64,000 bases of DNA from Dickeya poaceiphila (GCF_007858975.2 NZ_CP042220.2:868001-932000); one strand, 5' to 3'. Counted from the stretch's first letter, positions 48,651-60,067 are shown. The notes: a model not told the origin generated them from the letters alone. Numbers and translations: made by a program.

Positions 48651-48827
48651 CTCACATTTCCTTATTTGAATTGAGTTATGGTTGTATGGCTTGTTGATTA
48701 TTAACCGTGAGCGGCGCGGGCACAAATATTCAGCGAGTGTTCTTTTTTGCTATCGTACCCGTCGGTTTGGCATGACATCCACTATCGGCGATAATGGCGG
48801 TTTGGCTAGAAGGAATAATCAATCATA

Positions 48828-49499
48828 ATGCGTTACCCGATTAACGAAATATTCCAGACCTTGCAGGGCGAGGGTTTTTTTACCGGCGTCCCGGCGGTGT
48901 TTCTCCGTTTACAGGGCTGCCCGGTGGGGTGCAGTTGGTGCGATACCAAACATACCTGGGACATGCTATCGGAGCGGCAGATATCGCTGACAGAAGTTTT
49001 GGTGAAAAACGGGGAAAGCGATGCCTGGTGCAGTGCCAGCATTGAGGAATTATTGCAGCAGATGAGTTTACAAGGGTACAGCGCCAGACACGTGGTGATT
49101 ACCGGCGGTGAGCCTTGTATCCATGATCTCACTGCGCTGACGCAGGCGCTCGAACAGCAGGGATTCAGCACCCAAATTGAAACCAGCGGCACCCATGAGG
49201 TGCGTTGTTCATCCCGCTGCTGGGTGACGGTTTCCCCCAAAGTGAATATGCGCGGCGGTTTGGTGGTGTTGGATCAGGCGTTGCAGCGTGCGGATGAAAT
49301 CAAGCATCCGGTGGCGCGTGAGCGGGATATCGAGGCGCTGGATGCCTTACTGGCACGGTTGGATGACGATAAATCGCGGGTTGTGGCTTTACAACCGATA
49401 AGCCAGAAGGACGATGCCACCCGGCTGTGTATTGAAACCTGCATCGCCCGCAACTGGCGCTTATCGATGCAGACCCACAAATACCTCAATATTGCCTGA
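48828..49499 (+). CDS. queE: 7-carboxy-7-deazaguanine synthase QueE
   Basis: 223 residues, the E. coli length. A radical SAM enzyme that contracts 6-carboxytetrahydropterin to 7-carboxy-7-deazaguanine on the way to queuosine in tRNA. The cluster cysteines are Cys31, Cys35 and Cys38 in GCPVGCSWCDTKHTW, the CX3CX2C pattern used by the enterobacterial group. GGEPCIHDLTAL follows. The next gene on the opposite strand, queD, makes its substrate, so the two convergent genes form one pathway. Confidence 0.95.
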   Translation: MRYPINEIFQTLQGEGFFTGVPAVFLRLQGCPVGCSWCDTKHTWDMLSERQISLTEVLVKNGESDAWCSASIEELLQQMSLQGYSARHVVITGGEPCIHDLTALTQALEQQGFSTQIETSGTHEVRCSSRCWVTVSPKVNMRGGLVVLDQALQRADEIKHPVARERDIEALDALLARLDDDKSRVVALQPISQKDDATRLCIETCIARNWRLSMQTHKYLNIA

Positions 49500-49542
49500 T
49501 TGCCTGACGACGCGTTCATCTCATAGCGGCGCAGGCCGCTGT

Positions 49543-49911
49543 TCAGTTGTCCTCACCGCGGTAGACGCAGCCAGCGGTGCAGGTTTCCTTGACGGTTACC
49601 GTGCTCAACAGCGGCAGTGTCGGTTTGAGTTGCTGCCAGATCCAACGCGCCAGTACTTCACTGGTGGGGTTTTCCAGTCCAGGAATATCGTTAAGGTAGT
49701 GATGATCCAGCCGTTCCCAAGTGGGTTTGAACGCGGCTTTCAGCTCAGCGAAGTCCATCACCCAGCCGGTATAAGGATCGATCTCACCGGTAATTTCCAG
49801 ACGAACCATGAACGAATGACCATGCAGGCGGCCACATTTATGGCCGTCCGGCACGTGGGGAAGCCGGTGCGCGGCTTCAAACTGGAAGTCTTTAAACAGT
49901 GTGGTGGGCAT
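49543..49911 (-). CDS. queD: 6-carboxy-5,6,7,8-tetrahydropterin synthase QueD
   Basis: 122 residues (E. coli 121). It makes 6-carboxytetrahydropterin from dihydroneopterin triphosphate for queuosine synthesis. The zinc histidines lie in [10 protein letters not shown] and GRLHGHSF, and the catalytic cysteine precedes in GHKCGR; FADLKAAFK-type and DHHYLND segments match the T-fold family. Convergent with queE, with 43 bp between the stops. It is divergent from cysJ across about 500 bp. Confidence 0.95.
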   Translation of the reverse strand: MPTTLFKDFQFEAAHRLPHVPDGHKCGRLHGHSFMVRLEITGEIDPYTGWVMDFAELKAAFKPTWERLDHHYLNDIPGLENPTSEVLARWIWQQLKPTLPLLSTVTVKETCTAGCVYRGEDN

Positions 49912-50102
49912 GGTGATGCTCTCATGTCATACGAAAAACCGTCGCATACTACCGGAAAGTGGGGGGTGACGCACGTTTCCTGACAACCCAAACCGCTTTT
50001 GCTATCCGTCTCAGAAGCAAACGTTGGTGTGGGCAGCGCTGATTAACCGGAATCAAGTTGAGTAGAGAAATGATCACCTAATCAATGTTCTACATTGCAT
50101 TC

Positions 50103-50130
50103 GATAACACTTAAAACAATAAGTATTATC
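50103..50130. promoter_or_regulatory. Dyad in the queD-cysJ control region
   Basis: GATAACACTTA and its near-complement TAAGTATTATC (10 of 11 pairs) around AAACAA. A CysB or other operator is possible; the poly-A that follows on the plus strand rules out a plus-strand terminator. Confidence 0.4.
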
Positions 50131-50216
50131 AAAAAAAACATTTAGTCGTTTTGGCTATTAAATATGTCCATCATGTCTTTAATTGTTAAGATAGGGATGG
50201 TTACCTTATATCCATC

Positions 50217-50343
50217 TATACCCGTCATACTTCAAGTTGCAGGTGCGCTGGCTGCGCTCGTTCACCCGAATCACTTACCTGAGTAAGCTCATCGGGATTC
50301 ATTCACTGGCCATCTTCCCGCAACTCGAATTATTTAGGGTATA
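50217..50343 (-). repeat. Complete ERIC element in the cysJ leader region
   Basis: 127 bp; its reverse complement matches 27215-27341 along its length, with the same TATACC...GGGTATA ends and the AGCTTACTCAGGTAAGTGAT core. It ends 80 bp before the cysJ start. Confidence 0.9.
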
Positions 50344-50422
50344 ACTTTCTATTTTATGAAATTGGCTATTGCGGCAACCCGGCATTCGCGCCCGTGGCCA
50401 GAACAAGGATACCGACACGACA

Positions 50423-52222
50423 ATGACAACCCCGGCTTCTCCGATTCCGCCGCTCCCGTTGAGTGCGGAGCAACTTTCACGTCTTCAGGCAGCAACGGGT
50501 GATCTTTCACCGACGCAACTGGCCTGGTTGTCCGGCTATTTCTGGGGTGTGATTCAGCAACAGCCCGGTGCGCTGGCCGCACCGGCGCCGCAAGCTGCGC
50601 CACCCGCTGCCATTACGTTGATTTCCGCTTCTCAGACAGGTAACGCACGCCGTGTGGCGGAGCAGGTACGTGACGACCTGCTGGCGGCTAACCTGCCGGT
50701 GACGCTGGTGAATGCCGGTGACTACAAGTTCAAGCAGGTCGCACAGGAAAAACTGCTGTTGATCGTCACCTCGACGCAAGGCGAGGGTGAGCCGCCGGAA
50801 GAGGCGGTAGCACTGCACAAGTTCCTGTTCTCGAAAAAAGCGCCGTCGCTGGCCGGAGTGGCGTTTGCAGTATTTGGTCTGGGCGATACCTCTTATGAGT
50901 TCTTCAGCAAGGCAGGTAAAGATTTTGATGGTCGTCTGGCTGAATTAGGCGCTGAGCGCTTGCTGGAGCGCGTTGATGCCGATGTGGAGTTCCAGCCTCT
51001 GGCGGAACAGTGGCGACGTCAGGTGGTCGAGGCGCTGAAGGGGCGTTTCGCCAGTCAAACGGCGGTGCAGGCTGCTGCCAGCGGTCAGGTTAACGTGAGT
51101 ACTGCCAGCCCGTATCACAAAGATGCACCCTATACCGCCTCGTTGTTAACCAACCAGAAAATTACTGGCCGCAACTCGCAGAAAGATGTCCGCCATATCG
51201 AAATCGATTTGGGGGATTCCGGTCTGCATTATCAGCCAGGGGACGCGCTGGGCGTGTGGTATGAGAACTCACCAGAACTGGTACAGGAATTGCTGGGGTT
51301 GTTGTGGCTGAAAGGCGATGAGCCGGTTGCCGTAGGCGGTGAAACGTTGCCGTTGGCCGAGGCGCTGCAACGCCATTTTGAACTGACGCAGAATACGGCG
51401 CCGATTGTCGCCAGCTATGCGGCGTTGTCTCGTAACGAGACGCTGCTTGGGCTGGTGGCGGATAAAACTGCCTTGCAACAGTACGCCCAACGTACTCCAC
51501 TGGTGGATATGGTGCGTGAAGCGCCGGTGGAACTGACACCGGAACAACTCATCGGATTGTTGCGTCCGCTGACGCCGCGTCTCTACTCCATTGCCTCTTC
51601 GCAGGATGATGTGGGCAGCGAAGTGCATGTCACCGTCGGCGTGGTGCGTTATGAGTATGAAGGCCGTGCACGTAGCGGCGGCGCGTCAGGTTATCTGGCC
51701 GACCATCTGGAAGAAGACGGTGAGGTTCGCGTGTTCATTGAGCACAATGACAATTTCCGCCTGCCTGCCAACCCCGATACGCCGGTGATCATGATTGGCC
51801 CTGGTACCGGCATCGCGCCATTCCGGGCGTTTATGCAGCAGCGTGAGGCTGACGGTGCCGGTGGTAAAAACTGGCTGTTCTTCGGTAACCCGCACTTTAC
51901 TGAAGATTTCCTTTATCAGGTGGAATGGCAGCGTTACGTCAAGGATGGGCTGCTGACTCAGATTGATCTGGCCTGGTCGCGCGATCAGGAACATAAAGTT
52001 TATGTACAAGACAAGATCCGAGAAAAAGGCGCGCAAGTGTGGCGCTGGATTCAGGATGGCGCCCATATTTATGTTTGTGGTGACGCCAATCGCATGGCGA
52101 AAGATGTAGAAAAAGCATTGCTGGCTGTTGCGGTTGAACATGGCGGTATGGATGCCGAACAGGCGGATGAGTTTTTAAGCGAGCTGCGTCTTGAGCGGCG
52201 TTATCAGAGAGATGTGTACTAA
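50423..52222 (+). CDS. cysJ: Sulfite reductase (NADPH) flavoprotein alpha-subunit
   Basis: 599 residues, equal to E. coli CysJ. It passes electrons from NADPH via FAD and FMN to CysI. The N-terminal flavodoxin domain (about 60-200; [26 protein letters not shown]) is followed by the FAD domain ([20 protein letters not shown]) and the NADPH domain ([28 protein letters not shown]), ending in RRYQRDVY. The start at 50423 matches the family N-terminus; a TTG upstream at 50369 is in frame but adds an atypical extension. The stop shares one base with the cysI start (TAATG). Confidence 0.96.
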   Translation: MTTPASPIPPLPLSAEQLSRLQAATGDLSPTQLAWLSGYFWGVIQQQPGALAAPAPQAAPPAAITLISASQTGNARRVAEQVRDDLLAANLPVTLVNAGDYKFKQVAQEKLLLIVTSTQGEGEPPEEAVALHKFLFSKKAPSLAGVAFAVFGLGDTSYEFFSKAGKDFDGRLAELGAERLLERVDADVEFQPLAEQWRRQVVEALKGRFASQTAVQAAASGQVNVSTASPYHKDAPYTASLLTNQKITGRNSQKDVRHIEIDLGDSGLHYQPGDALGVWYENSPELVQELLGLLWLKGDEPVAVGGETLPLAEALQRHFELTQNTAPIVASYAALSRNETLLGLVADKTALQQYAQRTPLVDMVREAPVELTPEQLIGLLRPLTPRLYSIASSQDDVGSEVHVTVGVVRYEYEGRARSGGASGYLADHLEEDGEVRVFIEHNDNFRLPANPDTPVIMIGPGTGIAPFRAFMQQREADGAGGKNWLFFGNPHFTEDFLYQVEWQRYVKDGLLTQIDLAWSRDQEHKVYVQDKIREKGAQVWRWIQDGAHIYVCGDANRMAKDVEKALLAVAVEHGGMDAEQADEFLSELRLERRYQRDVY

Positions 52223-53937
52223 TGAGCGAAAGATATTCTGGTCCGCTGGTGGTCGAGGGTACGCTGGCGGATGCTGAACGCATGAAGCGGGAAAGCCATT
52301 ACCTGCGCGGTACGATTACAGAAGATTTGAGCGACGGTCTGACCGGCGGCTTTAACGGCGACAACTTTCTGTTGATTCGTTTTCACGGCATGTACCAGCA
52401 GGATGACCGTGATATTCGTGCCGAACGCGCCGAACAAAAACTGGAGCCGCGTCACGCCATGATGCTGCGCTGCCGCCTGCCGGGGGGCGTCATGACGCCG
52501 CAGCAGTGGCTGGCTATCGACAGATTTGCGGGTGACAAAACGCTGTACGGCAGTATCCGTATCACTAACCGCCAGACGTTTCAGTTTCATGGCATTCTGA
52601 AAAGTGATCTGAAATCGGCTCATCAGTTGCTGCATGAAGTGGGACTGGATTCGCTGGCAACCGCCAATGACGTTAACCGCAACGTGCTCTGTACTTCCAA
52701 CCCGGTGGAGTCGGTGCTGCATCAGCAGGCCTATGAGTGGGCGAAGAAAATTTCCGAACATCTGCTGCCGCGTACCCGCGCTTACGCCGAAGTGTGGCTG
52801 GATCAGGAAAAGGTCGCCACCACTGATGAAGAACCGATTCTGGGGCCGACCTATCTGCCGCGTAAGTTCAAGACCACGGTGGTGATTCCGCCGCAGAATG
52901 ATGTGGATCTGCACGCTAACGATTTAAACTTTGTTGCCATTTCCGATAACGGTCAACTGGTTGGTTTTAATGTGCTGGTGGGCGGTGGCCTCTCCATCGC
53001 GCATGGCGACAAGGCAACCTATCCGCGTACGGCCAGTGAGTTGGGCTATGTTCCATTGACTCACACGCTGGCCGTAGCTGAGGCGGTAGTCACCACCCAA
53101 CGCGATTGGGGCAACCGTACCAACCGTAAGAACGCCAAGACTAAATACACGCTGGAGCGGGTAGGCGTTGACACCTTCAAACAGGAAGTGGAGCGTCGTG
53201 CCGGCATCACGTTTGACGCGGTTCGTCCGTACGTGTTCACCAGTCGCGGTGATCGCATCGGTTGGGTGAAGGGGATCGATAATCAATGGCATCTGACCCT
53301 GTTCATTGAAAATGGACGCATTCTGGATTATCCGGGGCGTCCGTTGAAAACCGGCATGGCGGAAATCGCCAAAATCCACAAGGGCGATTTCCGGCTTACC
53401 GCTAACCAGAATCTGATCGTGGCTGGAGTTGTCGCTCGTGACAAAGCCAAAATCGAGGCGCTGGCGCGTCAGTACGGTTTGATCGACGATAGCCTCACCG
53501 AGCAACGGCAGAACTCGATGGCCTGTGTTTCGCTGCCGACCTGTCCGCTGGCGATGGCGGAAGCAGAACGCTTCCTGCCGGAGTTTGTCACACAGGTGGA
53601 AGGCATTATGCAGAAACACGGCGTGGGTGATGACCATATCGTGTTGCGCGTGACGGGCTGCCCTAACGGTTGTGGTCGCGCCATGCTGGCGGAAATCGGT
53701 CTGGTGGGTAAAGCCATCGGTCGCTACAACCTGCATATCGGCGGTAATCGTGAAGGTACGCGTATTCCACGCATGTATCGGGAGAATATCACCGAAAAAG
53801 AGATTCTGGCGGAGATCGACCAACTGGTCGCGCGTTGGGCCGGTGAGCGCGAGAGCGGCGAAGGGTTTGGCGATTTTGCAGTCCGTGTCGGCATCATTAA
53901 ACCGGTGCTGGACCCCGCTGTTGATTTTTACGACTGA
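52222..53937 (+). CDS. cysI: Sulfite reductase hemoprotein beta-subunit
   Basis: 571 residues (E. coli 570). It reduces sulfite to sulfide by six electrons at a siroheme coupled to a 4Fe-4S cluster. The cluster/siroheme cysteines are Cys435, Cys441, Cys480 and Cys484 in CVSLPTC and TGCPNGC, at the expected spacing. Substrate-binding arginines and lysines lie in [11 protein letters not shown] and [16 protein letters not shown]. Translationally coupled to cysJ. It needs siroheme from CysG, encoded 1 kb downstream. Confidence 0.97.
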   Translation: MSERYSGPLVVEGTLADAERMKRESHYLRGTITEDLSDGLTGGFNGDNFLLIRFHGMYQQDDRDIRAERAEQKLEPRHAMMLRCRLPGGVMTPQQWLAIDRFAGDKTLYGSIRITNRQTFQFHGILKSDLKSAHQLLHEVGLDSLATANDVNRNVLCTSNPVESVLHQQAYEWAKKISEHLLPRTRAYAEVWLDQEKVATTDEEPILGPTYLPRKFKTTVVIPPQNDVDLHANDLNFVAISDNGQLVGFNVLVGGGLSIAHGDKATYPRTASELGYVPLTHTLAVAEAVVTTQRDWGNRTNRKNAKTKYTLERVGVDTFKQEVERRAGITFDAVRPYVFTSRGDRIGWVKGIDNQWHLTLFIENGRILDYPGRPLKTGMAEIAKIHKGDFRLTANQNLIVAGVVARDKAKIEALARQYGLIDDSLTEQRQNSMACVSLPTCPLAMAEAERFLPEFVTQVEGIMQKHGVGDDHIVLRVTGCPNGCGRAMLAEIGLVGKAIGRYNLHIGGNREGTRIPRMYRENITEKEILAEIDQLVARWAGERESGEGFGDFAVRVGIIKPVLDPAVDFYD

Positions 53938-53949
53938 CAGGAGAGAGTG

Positions 53950-54684
53950 ATGCCGAGGTTGAATCTGGAGGCGTTACGCGCCTTGCCCCAAACGGAACAG
54001 ACCGCCGCGCTGGCGGAAGTTAACCAACAGCTGGAAAGCCTGTCTGCCGAGGAGCGTGTTAGCTGGGCGCTGGAAAACCTGCCGGGTGAGTTCGCACTGT
54101 CTTCCAGTTTCGGCATTCAGGCGGCGGTGTGTCTGCATCTGGTGACCCGGCAACGGCCAGGTATTCCGGTGATCCTTACCGATACCGGTTATCTGTTTCC
54201 GGAAACTTATCAGTTCATTGATCAATTAACCGAGCAGTTGAACCTTAACCTGCACGTTTACCGTGCCGTACAGTCACCAGCCTGGCAGGAGGCGCGCTAC
54301 GGCAAATTGTGGGAACAGGGTCTGGAAGGGCTGGAAAAGTACAACCAGATCAATAAAGTCGAACCGATGAACCGGGCGTTGCAGGAATTACAGGCCGGCA
54401 CCTGGTTTGCCGGGTTACGCCGCGAGCAGTCGGGCAGTCGAGAAGGGTTGCCGGTACTGGCTATCCGGCGTGGGGTATTCAAGTTTTTGCCGATCATCGA
54501 TTGGGATAACCGCACGGTGTATCAGTACCTGAAAGCCAACGGATTGAGCTACCACCCACTGTGGGAACAAGGTTACCTGTCAGTCGGCGATACCCACACC
54601 ACCCGCAAATGGGAACCGGGCATGAGCGAGGAAGACACGCGTTTCTTTGGTCTGAAACGTGAATGCGGGCTGCATGAGGGTTGA
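53950..54684 (+). CDS. cysH: Phosphoadenosine phosphosulfate reductase
   Basis: 244 residues, the E. coli length. It reduces PAPS to sulfite and PAP with thioredoxin. The PP-loop-like [21 protein letters not shown] and RREQSGSR blocks are present, and the catalytic cysteine is in the C-terminal KRECGLHEG; the extra cysteine pairs of APS reductases are absent, consistent with PAPS use. The ATG at 53950 is preferred to the GTG just before it; AGGAGA lies upstream. Third gene of cysJIH. Confidence 0.97.
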   Translation: MPRLNLEALRALPQTEQTAALAEVNQQLESLSAEERVSWALENLPGEFALSSSFGIQAAVCLHLVTRQRPGIPVILTDTGYLFPETYQFIDQLTEQLNLNLHVYRAVQSPAWQEARYGKLWEQGLEGLEKYNQINKVEPMNRALQELQAGTWFAGLRREQSGSREGLPVLAIRRGVFKFLPIIDWDNRTVYQYLKANGLSYHPLWEQGYLSVGDTHTTRKWEPGMSEEDTRFFGLKRECGLHEG

Positions 54685-54813
54685 GTTGCCAGTCAATGCA
54701 TAACGACATAGAGGTTGCAAACAGCGGCGTGTCAGTCACCTGGTTATCGTTGAACGTTGCTGCTGGTAGTTGGCTGGCTACCCGTGCAGCGTGTTCATCG
54801 CCTGCGTGCTGAC

Positions 54814-54843
54814 TTCGCTCTGCCAGAAATAAGGCAGAGCGAA
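54814..54843 (+). terminator. Hairpin downstream of cysH
   Basis: An 11 bp perfect stem (TTCGCTCTGCC and its complement) with an 8-base loop, about 130 bp past the cysH stop. No immediate T run; it may be a weak or processing hairpin. Confidence 0.45.
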
Positions 54844-55010
54844 CGTGAAGGGTAAAAAGAGTCATAAAAGGCGTTATTAAGTATTTTTATTCTTTCACAC
54901 CCCATTTGTTATTCCATTACGGAACTAATCATGCTAATTCGGCATTTCATAACCTTTCTTCTCACGTTTTATAGTCGCTTTATAAAATTTTTAGCTTAGT
55001 AAAGGCATCT

Positions 55011-56432
55011 GTGAACTATCTCCCTATATTCGCCGATCTCCGGCAGCGTCCTGTGCTGGTCGTCGGTGGCGGTGAGGTGGCGACCCGCAAAATTGATCTG
55101 CTGCTGCGTGCCGGGGCTGATGTCCGGGTGGCGGCACGGTCATTGTGCGAGCCGCTTCATGCGCTGTATCAAGCCGGGCAACTGGCATGGGTTGCGCAGG
55201 ATTTTTCGCCTGCGCTGCTGGATAACGTGTTTCTGGTGATTGCGGCGACGGATGATGGGGTGCTGAACGCCACTGTATTCGAGCAAGCCAATCAACGGCA
55301 GTTACTGGTCAATGTGGTGGATGATCAGCCTAAGTGCTCATTTATTTTCCCGTCGCTGATTGACCGCTCGCCGCTGATGGTGGCGATTTCGTCCGGCGGT
55401 CAGGCGCCGGTGCTGGCGCGTTTGCTGCGGGAAAAACTGGAGGCGTTGCTGCCTACCCGCCTGGGGCAGATGGCGGAGCTGGCCGGAAAATGGCGTGGCC
55501 GCATTAAGCAGCGGCTGGTGTCGGTAACGGAGCGCCGTCGCTTTTGGGAACGCATTTTTACTGGTCGTTTTTCCAGTCTGGTTGCTGCCGGGCAACTCGC
55601 TGAGGCTGAACAGGAACTGACGCTGCAACTGACGCAGCCTGATGCCCGACAGGGTGAAGTGGCGTTGGTGGGAGCCGGACCGGGCGATGCCGGTCTGCTG
55701 ACATTGCGCGGTTTGCAGGTCATTCAGCAGGCAGATGTGGTGCTTTACGATCATCTGGTCAGCGATGACGTGTTGGATCTGGTGCGGCGTGATGCGGAGC
55801 GGATTTGCGTCGGTAAACGCGCCAGTGCACATCTGCTGCCGCAAGAGGACATTAATGCGCTGCTGGTGACGCTGGCGCAGGAAGGTAAACGGGTGGTGCG
55901 GCTAAAAGGCGGTGATCCGTTTATTTTTGGTCGCGGCGGTGAGGAGTTGCAACAGGTGGCGCAGGCAGGCATTCCGTTTCAGGTGGTGCCGGGGATTACT
56001 GCGGCGGCTGGCGCAACGGCGTATGCCGGCATTCCGCTGACGCACCGGGATTATGCCCAGAGCGTGATATTTATCACCGGACACTGCCGGCCTGATGGCG
56101 ATGAACTGGACTGGTCAACGCTGGCACGTGGCCGACAGACATTGGCTATTTACATGGGAGCGATGAAGTCGGCGGAAATCAGCCGGCAACTAATTGCACA
56201 TGGCCGGGCGCCGCATACGCCGGTGGCGGTCATTGGCCGTGGTACGCGACAGGATCAACAGGTGCTGACCGGTACCCTGTCGGAACTGGAACAACTGGCG
56301 CAGCAGGCCCCGTCGCCAGCGCTGCTGGTGATTGGCGAAGTGGTGAATTTGCATCAACACATTGCCTGGTTTGGTGAACAAGTGCGGATGACGCCGACTG
56401 ACGCGCGCTCTGCCGTGGTAAATCTGGCTTAA
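55011..56432 (+). CDS. cysG: Siroheme synthase CysG (multifunctional)
   Basis: 473 residues (E. coli 457). It makes siroheme from uroporphyrinogen III. The N-terminal dehydrogenase/ferrochelatase part (about 1-205) begins [24 protein letters not shown]; the C-terminal methyltransferase (about 215-460) has [19 protein letters not shown] and [12 protein letters not shown]. The start is GTG at 55011 after AAAGG, chosen because it gives the correct N-terminus. It is 10 bp before cysD, so it belongs to a cysG-cysDNC unit, whereas E. coli cysG is linked to nirBD. Another copy elsewhere is possible. Confidence 0.94.
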   Translation: MNYLPIFADLRQRPVLVVGGGEVATRKIDLLLRAGADVRVAARSLCEPLHALYQAGQLAWVAQDFSPALLDNVFLVIAATDDGVLNATVFEQANQRQLLVNVVDDQPKCSFIFPSLIDRSPLMVAISSGGQAPVLARLLREKLEALLPTRLGQMAELAGKWRGRIKQRLVSVTERRRFWERIFTGRFSSLVAAGQLAEAEQELTLQLTQPDARQGEVALVGAGPGDAGLLTLRGLQVIQQADVVLYDHLVSDDVLDLVRRDAERICVGKRASAHLLPQEDINALLVTLAQEGKRVVRLKGGDPFIFGRGGEELQQVAQAGIPFQVVPGITAAAGATAYAGIPLTHRDYAQSVIFITGHCRPDGDELDWSTLARGRQTLAIYMGAMKSAEISRQLIAHGRAPHTPVAVIGRGTRQDQQVLTGTLSELEQLAQQAPSPALLVIGEVVNLHQHIAWFGEQVRMTPTDARSAVVNLA

Positions 56433-56442
56433 GGTTAAGGTT

Positions 56443-57351
56443 ATGGACGAGAAAAGACTCACGCATTTAAAGCAGCTTGAAGCAGAAAGTATTCATATTA
56501 TTCGTGAGGTGGCGGCGGAATTCAGCAATCCGGTGATGCTGTACTCCATCGGTAAAGACTCCTCCGTGATGCTGCATTTGGCTCGTAAAGCGTTTTTTCC
56601 TGGTACGCTGCCGTTCCCGCTGCTGCATGTGGATACTGGCTGGAAATTCCGCGAAATGTACCAATTCCGTGATCGGACCGCCAAAGCCTATGGCTGCGAA
56701 TTGTTGGTGCATCGCAACCCGGAAGGGGTTGCGATGGGGATGAACCCGTTTGTGCACGGCAGTGCTAAGCATACCGACATCATGAAAACCGAAGGGTTGA
56801 AACAAGCGCTGGATAAGTACGGGTTTGACGCCGCGTTTGGCGGTGCCCGCCGTGACGAGGAAAAATCCCGCGCTAAAGAGCGTATCTATTCTTTCCGTGA
56901 TCGCTTTCATCGCTGGGACCCAAAAAATCAGCGCCCGGAACTGTGGAATAACTATAACGGCCAGATCAACAAGGGTGAGAGCATCCGTGTGTTCCCGCTA
57001 TCCAACTGGACCGAACTGGATATCTGGCAGTACATCTATCTGGAAAATATCGACATTGTGCCGCTGTATCTGGCAGCGGAGCGCCCGGTGCTGGAGCGCG
57101 ACGGCATGTTGCTGATGGTGGACGATGACCGCATTGTTTTACAGCCGGGCGAGGCTATCTCACGGCGTATGGTGCGTTTTCGTACGCTCGGTTGTTGGCC
57201 GCTGACCGGCGCGGTGGAGTCACTGGCGCAGACGTTGCCGGAAATCATTGAAGAGATGCTGGTTTCAACCACCAGCGAGCGTCAGGGACGGGTGATTGAC
57301 CGCGATCAGGCCGGTTCGATGGAACTGAAAAAGCGTCAAGGGTATTTCTGA
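56443..57351 (+). CDS. cysD: Sulfate adenylyltransferase subunit 2
   Basis: 302 residues, same as E. coli CysD. The catalytic subunit of ATP sulfurylase, which forms APS and PPi. The PP-loop [17 protein letters not shown] (about 35-50), [27 protein letters not shown] and [15 protein letters not shown] are diagnostic. It works as a complex with the CysN GTPase encoded 11 bp downstream; PPi removal by Ppa pulls the reaction. Confidence 0.97.
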   Translation: MDEKRLTHLKQLEAESIHIIREVAAEFSNPVMLYSIGKDSSVMLHLARKAFFPGTLPFPLLHVDTGWKFREMYQFRDRTAKAYGCELLVHRNPEGVAMGMNPFVHGSAKHTDIMKTEGLKQALDKYGFDAAFGGARRDEEKSRAKERIYSFRDRFHRWDPKNQRPELWNNYNGQINKGESIRVFPLSNWTELDIWQYIYLENIDIVPLYLAAERPVLERDGMLLMVDDDRIVLQPGEAISRRMVRFRTLGCWPLTGAVESLAQTLPEIIEEMLVSTTSERQGRVIDRDQAGSMELKKRQGYF

Positions 57352-57362
57352 GGAATCGTCAC

Positions 57363-58790
57363 ATGAATCATAGTATTGCAAAACAGATTGCCGATCAGGG
57401 CGGCGTTGAGGCTTATCTTCACGCACAGCAGAACAAAAGTCTGCTGCGCTTTCTGACCTGCGGCAGCGTTGACGATGGCAAGAGCACTCTGATTGGTCGG
57501 CTGCTGCACGATACGCGTCAGATCTACGAAGATCAGCTTTCCACACTGCATAACGACAGCAAGCGGCTTGGCACCCAGGGTGAAAAGCTGGATCTGGCGC
57601 TGTTGGTGGATGGCCTGCAAGCAGAGCGCGAGCAGGGTATTACCATTGATGTTGCCTACCGTTATTTTTCTACTGAAAAACGTAAATTCATTATCGCGGA
57701 TACGCCGGGGCATGAGCAGTACACCCGTAATATGGCGACCGGCGCGTCTACCTGCGAACTGGCGATTCTGTTGATCGACGCCCGTAAAGGCGTGCTGGAT
57801 CAGACCCGCCGCCATAGCTTTATCGCCACGCTGTTGGGTATTCGTCATCTGGTGGTGGCAGTCAATAAGATGGATCTGGTGGGATACCAACAGGCGGTTT
57901 TTGACCAGTTCAAACAAGATTATCTGGACTTTGCCAGTCAGTTGCCGACGGAGCTGGATATCACTTTTGTGCCGATTTCCGCACTGGATGGCGACAATGT
58001 TGCCACGCCAAGCCATACCATGAGTTGGTATCACGGCCCGACGCTGTTGGAGGTACTGGAAACGGTCAATGTTTCTTCGCGCGGTTTGAGCCAGCCGATG
58101 CGTTTCCCGGTGCAGTATGTCAACCGCCCGAATCTTGATTTTCGCGGTTATGCCGGTACGGTGGCATCTGGCGTAGTACGGGTCGGGCAGCGTGTGAAGG
58201 TGCTGCCTTCTGGCGTTGAGTCCAGCGTCAGTCGCATCGTCACCTTTGATTGCGACCTGCAACAGGCGCAGGCTGGCGAAGCCGTAACGTTGGTCTTGTC
58301 CAGCGACGTCGATATCAGCCGGGGTGATCTGGTGGTTTGTAGTGAGGAAACGCTCCAGCCGGTTCGCAACGCGAAGGTCGATGTGGTCTGGATGGCGGAG
58401 CAGCCGATGGTGCCGGGACAGAGCTACGATATTAAGATTGCGGGTAAGAAAACGCGTGCGCGCGTGGAAAACATCGACTATCAGGTGGAAATTAATACCC
58501 TGACTCAGCGGGTCGCTGAATCGCTGCCGCTTAACGGCATTGGTCTGGTGGAGCTTACCTTTGATGAACCACTGGTATTGGACAAATATCAGCAGAACGC
58601 GGTTACCGGCGGCATGATTTTTATTGATCGTCTGAGTAACGTGACGGTTGGTGCCGGACTGGTGCGTGAACCCGTCGAACAGCTTGTGCAGGAAACCGCT
58701 AATTATAGTGAGTTTGAACTGGAGCTGAATGCGTTGATTCGTCGTCACTTCCCGCATTGGGGTGCGCGCGACCTGCTGGGAGGAAAGTAA
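57363..58790 (+). CDS. cysN: Sulfate adenylyltransferase subunit 1 (GTPase)
   Basis: 475 residues (E. coli 475). An EF-Tu-like GTPase that couples GTP hydrolysis to APS synthesis by CysD. G motifs are intact: G1 [10 protein letters not shown]3 DTPGHEQ, G4 NKMD; two beta-barrel domains follow. It does not carry a fused APS kinase domain; cysC is a separate gene starting 1 bp after the stop. A 548-codon reading on the opposite strand is treated as a shadow of this gene. Confidence 0.97.
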   Translation: MNHSIAKQIADQGGVEAYLHAQQNKSLLRFLTCGSVDDGKSTLIGRLLHDTRQIYEDQLSTLHNDSKRLGTQGEKLDLALLVDGLQAEREQGITIDVAYRYFSTEKRKFIIADTPGHEQYTRNMATGASTCELAILLIDARKGVLDQTRRHSFIATLLGIRHLVVAVNKMDLVGYQQAVFDQFKQDYLDFASQLPTELDITFVPISALDGDNVATPSHTMSWYHGPTLLEVLETVNVSSRGLSQPMRFPVQYVNRPNLDFRGYAGTVASGVVRVGQRVKVLPSGVESSVSRIVTFDCDLQQAQAGEAVTLVLSSDVDISRGDLVVCSEETLQPVRNAKVDVVWMAEQPMVPGQSYDIKIAGKKTRARVENIDYQVEINTLTQRVAESLPLNGIGLVELTFDEPLVLDKYQQNAVTGGMIFIDRLSNVTVGAGLVREPVEQLVQETANYSEFELELNALIRRHFPHWGARDLLGGK

Positions 58791-58791
58791 C

Positions 58792-59406
58792 GTGACGCAA
58801 GCGCACTCCCTGTCGGTCGATGAAAATGTGGTGTGGCATGACCATGCCATAGCCCGCGAAGATCGAGAACGCCAGCATGGGCACCGTGGCGTGGTGGTGT
58901 GGTTTACCGGGCTGTCCGGTTCAGGTAAGTCTACGCTGGCCGGGGCGCTGGAGCAGGCGTTGTTTGCCCGCGGCGTCAGCACCTATTTGCTTGATGGCGA
59001 TAACGTCAGGCATGGTCTGTGCCGGGACTTGGGGTTCAGTGATGATGACCGGCGGGAGAACATCCGCCGGGTGGGAGAAGTCGCCCGTTTGATGGTCGAT
59101 GCCGGGTTGGTTGTATTAACCGCCTTTATCTCTCCACACCGTGCTGAACGGCAGATGGTGCGGGAACGGCTTGGGCAAGGGCAGTTTCTTGAAGTTTTCG
59201 TTGATACGCCGCTGGCTATTTGTGAAGCCCGTGACCCCAAGGGATTGTACAGAAAAGCCCGTGCCGGTGAGTTGCGCAACTTCACCGGTATTGATGCAGT
59301 TTATGAGGCACCGGAACTGCCGGAATTACATCTGGATGGTCAACAATTGGTAACAAATTTAGTTGCCGAATTATTAGATATGCTGCATGGTCGAGCTATC
59401 ATCTAA
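58792..59406 (+). CDS. cysC: Adenylylsulfate kinase CysC
   Basis: 204 residues (E. coli 201). It phosphorylates APS to PAPS. The Walker [50 protein letters not shown] and [22 protein letters not shown] blocks are all present. The start is a GTG at 58792, one base after the cysN stop, with the GGGAGGAAAG Shine-Dalgarno inside the cysN end; an in-frame GTG at 58762 lies within cysN and lacks such a site. Last gene of cysGDNC. Confidence 0.95.
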   Translation: MTQAHSLSVDENVVWHDHAIAREDRERQHGHRGVVVWFTGLSGSGKSTLAGALEQALFARGVSTYLLDGDNVRHGLCRDLGFSDDDRRENIRRVGEVARLMVDAGLVVLTAFISPHRAERQMVRERLGQGQFLEVFVDTPLAICEARDPKGLYRKARAGELRNFTGIDAVYEAPELPELHLDGQQLVTNLVAELLDMLHGRAII

Positions 59407-59415
59407 GCCTCAGCT

Positions 59416-59478
59416 AGCCCCTTCATCGGCGCGGTACAAACGTCTTTTTCCCGCTGCTGGTTTGCAGATGAAGGGGCT
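59416..59478 (+). other. Large stem-loop between cysC and the ygbE-like gene
   Basis: A 12 bp perfect stem (AGCCCCTTCATC and its complement) around a 39-base loop. No T run follows the right arm; the loop holds CTTTTTCCC. Possible attenuator or processing site. Confidence 0.4.
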
Positions 59479-59522
59479 CTTCAGGCCCAATGTTTACCCG
59501 GTGCGGGGGTAAAGCAGGAACG

Positions 59523-59870
59523 ATGATGCAGAGTGTGACGCCATTAGCTAATAGCAGAACACAAACTGGTTATGACGAAGAGGAAGATTCATCCCCTGGA
59601 TCTTTCAGTCCGCTAGTGGGTGCGCTGGCTGGCTTTTGCTTTTACTGGCTGGCATTTTCCCTGCCATTTGTGTTTTACGGTCTGAACTCCACACTGTTGC
59701 TGATGCTCTACACCTGGCCTTTTTTTCTGGCGCTAATGCCCCTTTCGGTATTGATCGGTATGCTGTTTCGCGTGCTGTTGCCACACCATGTGGTGTGGAT
59801 GATGGTATGCTGCGCTGTCACCATTCCAGGCGTGTTTTGGCTGGTATTCTTGCTCATTACCGGATGGTAG
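59523..59870 (+). CDS. ygbE: DUF3561 inner-membrane protein (YgbE-like)
   Basis: 115 residues. An acidic N-terminal segment (YDEEEDSS) is followed by three hydrophobic helices (about 35-60, 63-85 and 90-112), matching E. coli YgbE in length, topology and position between cysC and ftsB; the YTWPFFLALMP stretch is the best match. Function unknown. Two adjacent ATG codons (59523, 59526) follow AGGA; either could be used. Confidence 0.82.
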   Translation: MMQSVTPLANSRTQTGYDEEEDSSPGSFSPLVGALAGFCFYWLAFSLPFVFYGLNSTLLLMLYTWPFFLALMPLSVLIGMLFRVLLPHHVVWMMVCCAVTIPGVFWLVFLLITGW

Positions 59871-60067
59871 CCGTACCTCGCTATGTGTTGATTCTTGCGA
59901 CACTGATTTCAGATTATTTTTAATTGAATCTATTTTTTATACGTTATTCGTGTTTTCCAACACAGCCTGGCCTGTGCCTGACTTTTCTTTGCCAAAGTAA
60001 TGCTGTTGGTGAAGGTGGAGTCCTGACCAAAGTTATGGGATGATTAGGCGGCTTTTCAGGGGGCTGG

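Noticed and set aside
57336..58982. 548-codon open frame antisense to cysN
   Set aside because: It covers cysN exactly on the opposite strand, shows no domain or ribosome binding site, and cysN is a certain gene. Long antisense frames are common in GC-rich, codon-biased genes.
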